64,000 bases of DNA from NCBI RefSeq assembly GCF_003063625.1, contig NZ_CP026604.1, positions 1,488,001-1,552,000 on the forward strand, given 5' to 3'. This document shows, one piece after another, positions 43,701 to 51,901 of this stretch. This stretch comes from Saccharobesus litoralis (GTDB taxonomy: Bacteria; Pseudomonadota; Gammaproteobacteria; Enterobacterales; Alteromonadaceae). The translations under genes and the position numbers were made by a program. The stretch's first letter is position 1. Each line of letters opens with the position of its first letter. The notes beneath the pieces are model-generated. The model made no database searches and was not told the origin of the DNA. It saw nothing but the letters and a program-made list of their open reading frames with translations.

Positions 43701-45242
43701 TTATTGAATTAACTGATTCAAGGTGTAATAAACCTTAGTAACGCTTGGCTTACGCTTATCTACCCCTTGTAGTCCAGAAAAATCAATTTCTACGACTTTA
43801 TCTGCGGTAAGCGGTAGCTCAATATCTAAGGTTTTTTGATCTTCATATAAAGTTGCTTTGCTAATGGCTAAAGTTTGTTGATCAATCTTAGGTGAACCAT
43901 AGGTTTTACTGTATTTGTAGTGCCATTGTTGTGCACTTAAGCTTTTCAATACAGCCGACACTGAATCAATTTTGTCAGTAAAGGTTAAGCGGAAACCGGT
44001 TTTGGTTAGCTTAATATTGTGCAATTCAAATGGGTTTGTACCATCCCATGTTACTTTTTGAATACCGTAAGGTTTACCACCACGAGCGCCCCAACCACGA
44101 GCGGTTTGGCCGATCCATAACTGGCCTTTACTGTCGAAACTGGCGCGAATGTTACCGCTTTGGAAGCCGTTAATAAAGTTAATAACCGCCCCTTGGTACT
44201 GACCATTAACCTTGTCTAGCAAAACACGGAATACGTTGGAACGAGTTTGATCCCCTACGAAAATTTGCCCTGCGAACGGACCAAACTTACCTTCTGTGGT
44301 ATCCCACTCTGGATTACCCGGTGAATTTGCCACTTCAAAATGCGGAATATGAACGGTTGGTTTTTCGCGAATTTTGTCGAAAAAGTCGGGGTTATCAGCA
44401 TGGGCTTTAATCGACTCTACCGTATAACCCTCTACGTCACGCAATGAAACGGGATGACCATAAAATTTGCCTTTTTCCATAAAGTGCATTTTTGAGGTCG
44501 GTACCCAATCACCTTGGTTATCGGTAAAAAACAATTCATCGTTAGGGCTAATACCTAAGCCTGCTGGTGAACGTAATCCCCAAGCAAATGGAATAAATTG
44601 TCCTTTGGTATCGACTTGGTAAGCAAAGCCGCGGAAGCCACCTAAACTACCCATAGAGCCCATAGAGAATGCGTGCTCACCTTTGTAATTACCGCCGTGA
44701 CTCAAGTTAAGCGTCGCAAAGTAGTTGCCTTTACTGTCTTTTACCGGACCAAAGTTGAATTCATGATAGTTGTCATGGAAATTCCAACCACTGGAAACGT
44801 GGTTGTATTCTTCCGCGACACCGTCGTTATCTGTATCGACTAAACGGGTTAATTCTGGTTTTTGGGCAACAATAACGCTACCGTCGTCATCACACAGTAA
44901 GCCTGTTGGTTCATGCAAACCGTCAGCAAATTTAGTCCATTGGTTGTTTGAAAACTTCCAAACTTCACCTAAACGGGTGGCGACAAAAACTTCGTCTTTG
45001 GCGTTAGTGTCTAACCCTGTTGCATGAAATAACACCTTGTCTGGCGTGGTAATGGTTTCAATTTTATAGCCGGCTGGCGTATAGAATGCGTTGTTATCAA
45101 CCCCAGGTGGTTTGCGAGCTGTGATGTCGCCAGTTGCTTGATCGACTTTGAGTACGGCTTGTTCTACCGTGTTTGAAGTAGAGACACAGGCCGCTGTTAG
45201 GCAAGCTAAGCTAACGGCAAAAGATGTTGCTAGTAATTTCAT
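43701..45242 (-). CDS. Sorbosone-dehydrogenase-like beta-propeller lipoprotein (PVC-type), split paralogue 2
   Basis: 513 residues. Lipobox CLTAAC (Cys19), so membrane-anchored, unlike the secreted 486-residue paralogue. Matching motifs run through the whole propeller: GEVWKF, GLHEPTGLLCDDDGSVIVAQ, NWNFHDNYHEFNFGP-type block (here GWNFHDNYHEFNFGP), GLRSPAGLGISPNDELFFTD, GKFYGHPVSLRD, GKFGPFAGQIFVGDQ and GQTARGWGARGG. Likely a periplasmic oxidoreductase using the co-encoded cytochrome as acceptor. Its start overlaps the cytochrome stop by one base (TAATG). The identity with paralogue 1 is clearly high by eye. Confidence 0.83.
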   Translation of the reverse strand: MKLLATSFAVSLACLTAACVSTSNTVEQAVLKVDQATGDITARKPPGVDNNAFYTPAGYKIETITTPDKVLFHATGLDTNAKDEVFVATRLGEVWKFSNNQWTKFADGLHEPTGLLCDDDGSVIVAQKPELTRLVDTDNDGVAEEYNHVSSGWNFHDNYHEFNFGPVKDSKGNYFATLNLSHGGNYKGEHAFSMGSMGSLGGFRGFAYQVDTKGQFIPFAWGLRSPAGLGISPNDELFFTDNQGDWVPTSKMHFMEKGKFYGHPVSLRDVEGYTVESIKAHADNPDFFDKIREKPTVHIPHFEVANSPGNPEWDTTEGKFGPFAGQIFVGDQTRSNVFRVLLDKVNGQYQGAVINFINGFQSGNIRASFDSKGQLWIGQTARGWGARGGKPYGIQKVTWDGTNPFELHNIKLTKTGFRLTFTDKIDSVSAVLKSLSAQQWHYKYSKTYGSPKIDQQTLAISKATLYEDQKTLDIELPLTADKVVEIDFSGLQGVDKRKPSVTKVYYTLNQLIQ

Positions 45243-46594
45243 TATTTGCTCCCGCTAACGTCTAACTTGATATCGAAAGTTGCATTGTTAGTTAAGTTGA
45301 TAGTCAATTGCTGTTGTGTAACTTGGCCTTGCGAGCTGCTTATGCTTACGTTTTTCGCTTTAGGTAAAGTAAACACGGCGCTATTGCTGGCTGGTTGACC
45401 TAAAACCTTGTAATGCAAGTTTAATGAATGACCATTGTTAGCTGAGCCTGTTAGCGCGTAGGTGGTGCCGTTAAGCTTGTATTGGAATTCAGGGTTACCT
45501 TCGCGAGTGTATTTAATAAATTCGCACTTATTGTCTTCGCCTTTTAATCCGACTTGTTGCGGATATTTAAAGTTGATATCACCTAATATCTTACTGGCGT
45601 CTTGCCCGCGTTGGTTAATGTTAGGGCCAATATCTAACATGTCGCCTTTCCACATACCGACAACCGAACAAGTACGTGTATTAAACGCATAGTTGATGTT
45701 GGTAGGAAATCCAACCGCGATTGAAAAGTGCGGTAAATGTTCTAATTTTTTACGTTGCACTAAAGGTTCGCTTTTCGCTAATACTTTGTATTTATTACCT
45801 TTAAAGAAGCTAAGTGAGCGAGTTGAAACAGGGAACTTAGGGGCGTTATTCAAGGTGACGTAGGAGTCTAAATTGCGCTGCCAAGGTTTCATGCCGGTTG
45901 CGTAATAGGTAAATTTAAGGTGTTGCTTACCTTCTTTTAACTTCCAAGTGCGCCATGTGTCATGGTTGGGTTTTACCGGTTGGCCATCGATTTCGATTTC
46001 GATTGGCATCTTTTTACCATTGGCTTTTAAAATACCGCCTTTAAACGGTACGTAAAAATCACCTTCGAAAACAATGGCGTAATTAGTTTCTTCAGGAATT
46101 TGGAAGTCGGCGATGTTTTTCGTTAGCTGACCTGATTTAGTTGGCCGTTTGTTGCTTAAATCGCGATCTTGCTTATTTTTCATTGGAAAGACTTTGTAAG
46201 TCAAATTGTCCCAACCTTCACGTTTCGACATCACATAAGCAACTATCTCTTTAATCTCTTGGTCTTTTAACATCATGCCAAAAGGCGGCATACCGGCATT
46301 AAGAAAACCATTGCTCACGTTGTTGTATATTTCTGATGGTTTACTGCCGTGTACCCATTCGCCATCTTTTAAGTTGAAGCCCATGGCGCCACTTAAATCT
46401 TTGTCGTGACAGCTAGCGCAGCGTAAATCATATTGCTTTTTACCAGCAGCAATGGCAGATGGTTGTTGGCTTAATTTAGTAATTTCTTTGTCAAGTGAAC
46501 TAGCTGCAACTGGTAGTGCTGATAACGACAGCGTTAACCAAGTTGCTGTTGCCAGCCAAACCTTGCGGTTGGAGTTGTGTGGAGTGGTTGTCAT
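45242..46594 (-). CDS. Periplasmic c-type cytochrome with C-terminal uncharacterised domain, split paralogue 2
   Basis: 450 residues. Signal segment ~12-31 (LATATWLTLSLSALPVAA). Haem motif CASCH at 59-63 and axial-Met region GMPPFGMM near 103. A middle beta-rich region binds no obvious cofactor, and the C-terminal domain (HFSIAVGFPTNINYAFNTRT near 293, IGPNINQRGQDAS) is common to the three modules in this window. First gene of the operon; translation of the propeller protein is coupled by a 1-nt overlap. A 26-bp near-palindrome lies ~50 nt upstream of the start. Confidence 0.86.
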   Translation of the reverse strand: MTTTPHNSNRKVWLATATWLTLSLSALPVAASSLDKEITKLSQQPSAIAAGKKQYDLRCASCHDKDLSGAMGFNLKDGEWVHGSKPSEIYNNVSNGFLNAGMPPFGMMLKDQEIKEIVAYVMSKREGWDNLTYKVFPMKNKQDRDLSNKRPTKSGQLTKNIADFQIPEETNYAIVFEGDFYVPFKGGILKANGKKMPIEIEIDGQPVKPNHDTWRTWKLKEGKQHLKFTYYATGMKPWQRNLDSYVTLNNAPKFPVSTRSLSFFKGNKYKVLAKSEPLVQRKKLEHLPHFSIAVGFPTNINYAFNTRTCSVVGMWKGDMLDIGPNINQRGQDASKILGDINFKYPQQVGLKGEDNKCEFIKYTREGNPEFQYKLNGTTYALTGSANNGHSLNLHYKVLGQPASNSAVFTLPKAKNVSISSSQGQVTQQQLTINLTNNATFDIKLDVSGSK

Positions 46595-46644
46595 TTTTAA
46601 TTGCTCAAGTGTTGTGGTCGGCTAATATTTTATACCTTTATGTT

Positions 46645-46670
46645 AAATATCATACCTTGGTATCATATTT
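46645..46670. promoter_or_regulatory. 26-bp near-palindrome upstream of the cytochrome/propeller operon
   Basis: AAATAT-C-ATACC-TT-GGTAT-C-ATATTT is symmetric except for the two C positions and the central TT. It begins 51 bp before the cytochrome start and is followed (leftward) by a -10-like TATAAA near 46629-46634. An operator is the natural reading; the cognate regulator is unknown. Similar GGTAT/ATACC arms occur at 28174-28187. Confidence 0.5.
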
Positions 46671-46843
46671 GAATTGTATTTTAGCTTATGCAAAAATGAT
46701 TTGTCGAGTTAACAAATGAAAAATTAACAATTCTTTAGCAATATAACGATGCGTAAAATTAGTAAAGAGTTATAAGCAGACTAGCCAAAGTTTAATATAT
46801 ACAAAACCTTGGCTATCCCGTTAAGTAGGGTGTGGTGGGTTTT

Positions 46844-47917
46844 TTAGATCTTTTCTAGTTTGATTGGGTAGGTTTGCTTTGCCCGCCATTGTCCTATGTA
46901 TAAATTACCTTGTTTATCTATACACATTCCGTGGCAGTGGTTAAAAATCTGCCAGTTGGTGGTCATGGGCTGTAATTCACCTTGGTTATAGACAGGTGGC
47001 TCGGCGCCTAAATTGGCGATTACACGATTGTTGCGGTCAAAAATACTAATAAAGCCAGAATCGTCAGCATTTTTATCATCAATATGTGACCAACACACAG
47101 GGGCGAAAAAATGCTCGCCAGCAAACACCGGACCATGAATATAGGCACCAGGTGTGTTAATGGTTTGTCGATAAGTCCCGTCTAAACTAAATAGTTTTAG
47201 GCATTGTTGCCAACGTGAACTAACGATGAGATGGGGATCATTCGGGTTGCGTAAATCTACACCAATACCGTGGGTGTTAACTAAGTTGTAGTTTTCGTCG
47301 CTGTTATTCTGGCCGCCCCAATGGCGAATGTAGCGGCCGTTACTGTCGTATTGAATAACAAAATCAGAACCATAACCATCGGTAATATAAATATCGCCAT
47401 TTGGTGCAACGGCAATATCTGAAGGCCTAAATGGCATATCAGGTTGATAGATTCCTATCGTTTTAGGATGGCCAATGGTGTGAACTAAGCGGCCGTCTAG
47501 GGTGAGTTTGACAACAAAACCTTGCTGCGGGATGACTTTGTTAAATGGCGAGTCCCAATCATCTGTACTTTTACCGTCCCATTTACGATTCAGTACCCAA
47601 CCATGATCAACAATATATAAAAACTCTTCGCCGTCTTCTTCTACTATTTCGATTGAATGTGCGCCCGGGTATTCGGTTCCCCAAGCTTCTATTAATTCAC
47701 CGTCTTGGCTGTATACGATAACGTTATTTTGTGTATTGTCAGTCAGCATAATAATGCGACCTTGCTTGTCGATAACCATGTCGTGGCAGTTCTCGACTGG
47801 GTATTTTTCAGGATCCAACTGACTCCAATGGCTATTGACGCGGTATTTAAAGTCACCTTCGCCTATGATCATACCATGTGGATCTTGGCCACTTTCAGGA
47901 ATAGGGTATTTGTTCAT
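46844..47917 (-). CDS. NHL-repeat six-bladed beta-propeller protein
   Basis: 357 residues without a signal peptide. Blades repeat the NHL core, for example MVIDKQGRIIMLTDNTQNNVIVY, IAVAPNGDIYITDGYGSDFVIQY (residues ~175) and MCIDKQGNLYIGQWRAKQ. Similar proteins are annotated as 6-bladed propeller or peptidyl-alpha-hydroxyglycine lyase-like. Probably cytosolic, possibly a lactonase or hydrolase. It sits between the second cytochrome/propeller operon and the phytanoyl-CoA dioxygenase-like gene, on the same strand but separated by repeat DNA. Confidence 0.82.
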   Translation of the reverse strand: MNKYPIPESGQDPHGMIIGEGDFKYRVNSHWSQLDPEKYPVENCHDMVIDKQGRIIMLTDNTQNNVIVYSQDGELIEAWGTEYPGAHSIEIVEEDGEEFLYIVDHGWVLNRKWDGKSTDDWDSPFNKVIPQQGFVVKLTLDGRLVHTIGHPKTIGIYQPDMPFRPSDIAVAPNGDIYITDGYGSDFVIQYDSNGRYIRHWGGQNNSDENYNLVNTHGIGVDLRNPNDPHLIVSSRWQQCLKLFSLDGTYRQTINTPGAYIHGPVFAGEHFFAPVCWSHIDDKNADDSGFISIFDRNNRVIANLGAEPPVYNQGELQPMTTNWQIFNHCHGMCIDKQGNLYIGQWRAKQTYPIKLEKI

Positions 47918-48045
47918 GCTTGTCTCAATATGTAATGTGGTAATAGCACTAGCTACATTTAAAGTGGGTTATAGTCTTCTCGCTCAGGTCTTATGGTTCA
48001 TTGTCAGCGCTTACTCTCGACTTTGGCTCCTGCGTCGTTCTAACA

Positions 48046-48182
48046 CCTAAATCCATTTAGGCGACCCCAATCACATAATAGAGCATATGCTCATGGGGAT
48101 TCGAAGCTTGCCTGCATGGATGCAGGTAAGGGGCGTTAGCAGGACGCGGTAGCTTTGACGGCTTTGCTTACATGGATGTAAG
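48046..48182. repeat. Three covarying 16-bp hairpins
   Basis: CCTAAA-TCCA-TTTAGG (48046-48061), CCTGCA-TGGA-TGCAGG (48111-48126) and CTTACA-TGGA-TGTAAG (48167-48182). The loop is constant (TGGA or its complement) while the six-base stems change on both sides. Confidence 0.8.
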
Positions 48183-48435
48183 TACTTAGGTTTCGTCTGG
48201 AACTAGAAACCTGCCCCTAAAACCTGATCGCTTTGACTATAGTTGAAATAAGGTTAGCTATTTTTATAGGTTCGACGCTCGCTTCAGGCGCCTACTTTTG
48301 GTGCCTGCAGGATAGCAGGTACTTAGGATTTGTCGGGAACAAAATCCTGTGCGTCCTATTTAAAGCCTTTGACGAAGCAGAAGCTTCTACAAACCAAACC
48401 CCCAGCAGCTTCGCAGCTATTGTCGAAATAAATTT

Positions 48436-48515
48436 CGACCTACACGGATGTAGGAAATGCCGTAAAGCGTCTGGAACAGTGTACGGTGACCTACACGGAT
48501 GTAGGGAATGCCGGC
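48436..48515. repeat. 51-bp tandem repeat, second locus
   Basis: Units start with CGACCTAC at 48436 and TGACCTAC at 48487. The hairpin CCTACA-CGGA-TGTAGG is at 48439-48454 and 48490-48505. Same family and same period as 40478-40570. Confidence 0.82.
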
Positions 48516-48632
48516 AAAGAACAACTAACCAATTTATACACAACTTAAACGCATAAAGGGGTGTCCTATAAGTCCAAACACTAACTTAGAGGAAACCCCT
48601 TGCCATCACTATCTTAAAATCGATTTTTCGGT

Positions 48633-49409
48633 TTAAGCCGCTGGCTCTTTTTCTTGCCAAGCTAAAATGGCATCGTCTTCGACGCGATCCAGTGGGTAAT
48701 ATACCGCTTCATTTTCTTCAAACGCTTGGTTGCTAACCGCGTTATAGGCACAAATCATAGTCCAACGAGGATTTTCAGAACGGTTTTGGTTTGATTTGTG
48801 TAATAAATTACAGTGGAAGAACAAAACATCCCCCGGCTCTAATTCAACCGCAACTAATTCGTGATACTTCATGGCTTCTTCAACCATTTTCAAGTCAGCG
48901 CCTTTTTGGTCACCTGTTTTGCTGTGATCGAGTCGGCCAATATGATGTGAACCTTTCAATACTTCTAAACAGCCATTTTCAATCGTAGCTTGGTTAATGG
49001 CGATCATGCAGCTAATGGCTTTTGGATAAAGCATTAGGTTATCTTGGTGCCAATAACCGAAATCTTGATGCCATTCCCAAGCACCACCAACACGGGGTTC
49101 TTTCATCATGATTTTAGTGCTGGTGTGGTAAGTTTCTTCACCGATCAGTTTTTCACAAGAATCGACTAAACGGCGGCCACGTGAAAACATGCTGTAAAAG
49201 TCATCGCCAGTTTTTTGCCAAATACAGACTTTACTGACGGTGCCTGATGCATCTTTTTTATTCCATGCGCGCTCATATAAAGAGTCGTCGTTAAATGCGA
49301 CATCCTGTAAACGCTGAATTTCTTCTGCGTTGTAATAACCACGCGCGATAACATAACCGTCACGCTCAAAATCAGCCATTTGCTGTTCATTTAATTCGAT
49401 CTTACTCAC
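48633..49409 (-). CDS. Phytanoyl-CoA dioxygenase (PhyH) family protein
   Basis: 258 residues. Non-haem Fe(II)/2-oxoglutarate oxygenase with HxD in WEWHQDFGYWHQD (near residue 115), the distal His in LLHKSNQNRS (near 205) and the 2OG-binding Arg in NPRWTMI. The opening LNEQQMADFERDGYVIARGY is typical of the family. It would hydroxylate a small molecule with O2 in the cytosol; which one cannot be told. It is read leftward from a promoter region containing the palindrome TTGTTAACAA. Confidence 0.92.
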   Translation of the reverse strand: MSKIELNEQQMADFERDGYVIARGYYNAEEIQRLQDVAFNDDSLYERAWNKKDASGTVSKVCIWQKTGDDFYSMFSRGRRLVDSCEKLIGEETYHTSTKIMMKEPRVGGAWEWHQDFGYWHQDNLMLYPKAISCMIAINQATIENGCLEVLKGSHHIGRLDHSKTGDQKGADLKMVEEAMKYHELVAVELEPGDVLFFHCNLLHKSNQNRSENPRWTMICAYNAVSNQAFEENEAVYYPLDRVEDDAILAWQEKEPAA

Positions 49410-49809
49410 AGTGAAAACCTCAATTGTTACTCAATAATGTTTGTTGTTAACAATAATAGCTAATTATTATTCAAGATCAATAAAAATATTTCTATATAAA
49501 TTGAAAATTTAAATAGAAATATATGAGAGAGTGTAATTAGGGTGTAAAGGAGAGAATAGATAGTTTGCGGTGGTTATTATTTAAGTTATTGATATTAAAT
49601 ATTTTTTAGGTGGTGATCTTACAAAGAAGCTTATTGTTAATAAGTTCAGTTTTTTGCTGGGCAGATCTGTTCGTATTTTTTAGTAACTTGACAACAGATT
49701 TCAAAACTGGCGCGTTTTGGCCATAGGATATTTAAAAATAAAGTTGGCAAAGTCTGCAAACTGGCTCAAGATCTAATACAAGTATCAGGTTAAGTGAGTC
49801 TGTATAGCA
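49410..49809. other. AT-rich divergent promoter region
   Basis: 400 bases between the PhyH-like gene (leftward) and the solute-binding-like gene (rightward). TTGTTAACAA occurs at about 49444-49453, 35 bp before the PhyH start. The same ten bases recur upstream of iclR at about 50734. No gene seen. Confidence 0.55.
49444..49453. promoter_or_regulatory. Candidate operator TTGTTAACAA upstream of PhyH-like gene
   Basis: A perfect 10-bp palindrome, shared with the iclR upstream region (50734-50743). FadR-subfamily GntR regulators often bind TTGTnnACAA-like sites, and a GntR gene lies at 56.8 kb. Binding protein not proven. Confidence 0.4.
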
Positions 49810-50679
49810 ATGAAACTTTGCTATTGTGTGTGGTTTTGTCTCTTTATTTTCAGTTTGGTTAGCGGGTGTGCCCACGCTTGTCAACGCCAAGTGACGCATC
49901 CTTTACTTGAGTCGAGTAAAGATATACTGATTAAATCCCTGCTTGAGCTGATCTTGTCGAAAACAACAAGTTCAATATGTTTAAAAGAGATTGATGATGT
50001 TGTTACCGAAGCGCGTAAAGGCAAATACATTCAAGATGGGATTATTGATGTGCAATGGGCAAGCGCAGGCTCGCATGCTAGCCAATATACGTTACCTATT
50101 ACCAAACCGATATTTCTTGGCTTAACTGGTATGCGTGTGTTTGTTATACGTAAAGGCGAGCAAGCGCGGTTTGATAAGATTAACACATTACATGATCTGC
50201 GCGGCCTAAAGGCAGGGCAGGGCTTATTTTGGGGCGATACTAAAGTATTGCAGGCCGCAGGGTTGCCGGTTACCACTTCAGCTCAAGCTCGGCGCTTGTG
50301 GCATATGTTGTATTTAAAACGATTCGACTATTTACCTTTGGGGGTGCATGAACCATGGAAAGATCTCGCCATGCGGCAGGATTTAGAGTTAGAGGTTGAA
50401 CGCAATTTACTTTTGGTTTATCCGTCGGGTTTGTATTTTTACGTTAATCAACAAAATAAATCCTTGTACCAACTGATAACTGACGGTTTTGATAAAGCAT
50501 TGGCAGATGGCAGTTATCAAGCAAAGTTGCGCCAATCAAACATGATCCAATCAGTACTAAAGTACGCCAACCTTGAACAAAGGCGGGTTATTTATTTAGC
50601 CAACCCTTTGGTGGCGAGTACAGATAAAGCCGGTAATAATGAATTTACATTGCCCAGGTTTTTGCAGTCGGCGCAATAA
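49810..50679 (+). CDS. Periplasmic solute-binding-like lipoprotein
   Basis: 289 residues. Lipobox SLVSGC (Cys20). The mature part has a two-lobe substrate-binding look: IIDVQWASAGSH, then KINTLHDLRGLKAGQGLFWGDTKVL near 120, and YLPLGVHEPWKDLA near 175, as in family 3 or amino-acid-type solute-binding sensors. No transporter subunits are adjacent, so it may act as a sensor or orphan binding protein. It lies between the PhyH-like gene and iclR. Ligand unknown. Confidence 0.7.
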   Translation: MKLCYCVWFCLFIFSLVSGCAHACQRQVTHPLLESSKDILIKSLLELILSKTTSSICLKEIDDVVTEARKGKYIQDGIIDVQWASAGSHASQYTLPITKPIFLGLTGMRVFVIRKGEQARFDKINTLHDLRGLKAGQGLFWGDTKVLQAAGLPVTTSAQARRLWHMLYLKRFDYLPLGVHEPWKDLAMRQDLELEVERNLLLVYPSGLYFYVNQQNKSLYQLITDGFDKALADGSYQAKLRQSNMIQSVLKYANLEQRRVIYLANPLVASTDKAGNNEFTLPRFLQSAQ

Positions 50680-50733
50680 AACCTGATTGTTTTGGCTACA
50701 GCAAAAGGTATAAGTAGCAATGTGATACTCATA

Positions 50734-50743
50734 TTGTTAACAA
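50734..50743. promoter_or_regulatory. Candidate operator TTGTTAACAA upstream of iclR
   Basis: Identical ten bases to 49444-49453, 72 bp before the iclR start codon. A possible autoregulation site or a shared operator. Confidence 0.4.
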
Positions 50744-50814
50744 CATTTAATATTGCTTTAAAAGCCGTTATTATTGGCTTTCACACCTAAGAGTATAAAT
50801 AAAGAGAAAACGCG

Positions 50815-51585
50815 TTGACCACCAAAGCTCCAAATAAGTATGCGGTACCAGCCTTAGATAAAGGGTTAGATATTTTAGAGTTTTTAGCTAACCAAGAATT
50901 ACCACGCTCGCAAACTGAAATCGCCCATGGCTTAGGGCGCAGTGCGAATGAAATTTATCGGGTATTAGTGGGTTTGGAAGCGCGCGGTTACCTTATTCGA
51001 GATGAGTTGTCTGGCCGTTATCGTATTTCATTAAAGTTATATAATTTGTCGCGCACGATTTCACCTATTGACCAGGTTCGACAATGTGCATTACCCCACA
51101 TGGAAGACTTAGCCGTAAAAATTGGCCAGTCGTGCCACTTATGTATGCTTTATCAATCGCAAGCTATGGTTATTGTTCAAGCACGTAGCCATAGCCCTGT
51201 ATCAATTGATATTGCTGAAGGTTCAATGTTTTCAACCTTGGCAACCGCATCGGGACGGGTTTTGTTAGCTAATAGTACCAATGAAGTGCGCGATATGATT
51301 TTAGAGCGCGATAGTGTTTTTGCTAAAATGTCGCAGGCAAAACGCAAAGCCTTGTTTAGTGAGCTAGATGACATTAAAGAGCAAGGTTTTTATGTTGCCG
51401 AAAGTGATTTCTCTGAGGGCGTGTGTAATTTTGCAACATTAATTGGCCAACCTGAAGGGTTTGTTGTGGCTTCGTTGGCGGTGCCTTCCTTGTTACAGTA
51501 TGGTAATAACCAATTCGATCAACAACAAATGCAAGAGTTGGTGATCACCGCAGCGAATAGCATTACCCAACAGTTGGGGTGTTAA
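50815..51585 (+). CDS. IclR-family transcriptional regulator
   Basis: 256 residues. N-terminal winged HTH (ALDKGLDILEFLANQELPRS, TEIAHGLGRSANEIYRVLVGLEARGYL) and C-terminal IclR ligand domain (GSMFSTLATASGRVLLANS, GFYVAESDFSEGVCNFATLI, QPEGFVVASLAVPS). The start is TTG with AAAGAGAAAA before it; no in-frame ATG is near. It probably controls the neighbouring binding-protein and PhyH-like genes and may bind the TTGTTAACAA sites. A terminator follows. Confidence 0.93.
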   Translation: MTTKAPNKYAVPALDKGLDILEFLANQELPRSQTEIAHGLGRSANEIYRVLVGLEARGYLIRDELSGRYRISLKLYNLSRTISPIDQVRQCALPHMEDLAVKIGQSCHLCMLYQSQAMVIVQARSHSPVSIDIAEGSMFSTLATASGRVLLANSTNEVRDMILERDSVFAKMSQAKRKALFSELDDIKEQGFYVAESDFSEGVCNFATLIGQPEGFVVASLAVPSLLQYGNNQFDQQQMQELVITAANSITQQLGC

Positions 51586-51901
51586 AAACTTAACTATTTG
51601 GTATAACCAGTATCGGCATTGTCGATACTGACTTTTGTTCACTGTTTCTTATTTTTTTACCTTTTGTTTTTTCTGTTTATTATCTCTAATTAGTCTAAAA
51701 ATTAACCCGTAATTCCCTTCGTATGTAAATTTCCTCTACTAGGCTAATCGTTGCTAGTTTTGAATATTCTAAATTAGCAAATGTTTGGTTTTGTGCCTCG
51801 TTAGGCAACAAAGGGGTTCGCCTATTGAGTACGCCCATTCCCTAAATAACCCGTGAACTAAATATTTAGTTTGATGAAAAAATGTAAGTAAAGGATTTAT
51901 C
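51586..51901. other. Intergenic region, no gene
   Basis: 316 bases with the iclR terminator, then AT-rich sequence upstream of a lipoprotein gene. A leftward frame reaching into this region overlaps the lipoprotein gene antisense and has no ribosome site. Confidence 0.5.
51608..51637 (+). terminator. Terminator after iclR
   Basis: CAGTATCG (51608-51615) pairs with CGATACTG (51623-51630), followed by ACTTTTG. The T run is short, so strength is moderate. Confidence 0.7.

Larger units (their letters stand above)
47918..48632. other. Repeat-rich 715-bp intergenic region, no convincing gene
   Basis: It contains at least five hairpins of the TGGA/TCCA-loop family (48046-48061, 48111-48126, 48167-48182, 48439-48454, 48490-48505), a TTTA/TAAA hairpin (48422-48439), a palindrome GAGCATATGCTC (48081-48092), a 51-bp tandem repeat, and a block near 48265-48300 that recurs inverted at 62617-62650. 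The frame at 48233-48556 only translates this repeat. Confidence 0.7.

Noticed and set aside
48233-48556. 107-codon open frame in the 48-kb intergenic region
   Set aside because: It translates the dispersed 51-bp repeat (peptide DLHGCRxCR repeated) and has no ribosome site; the other strand is also open there.
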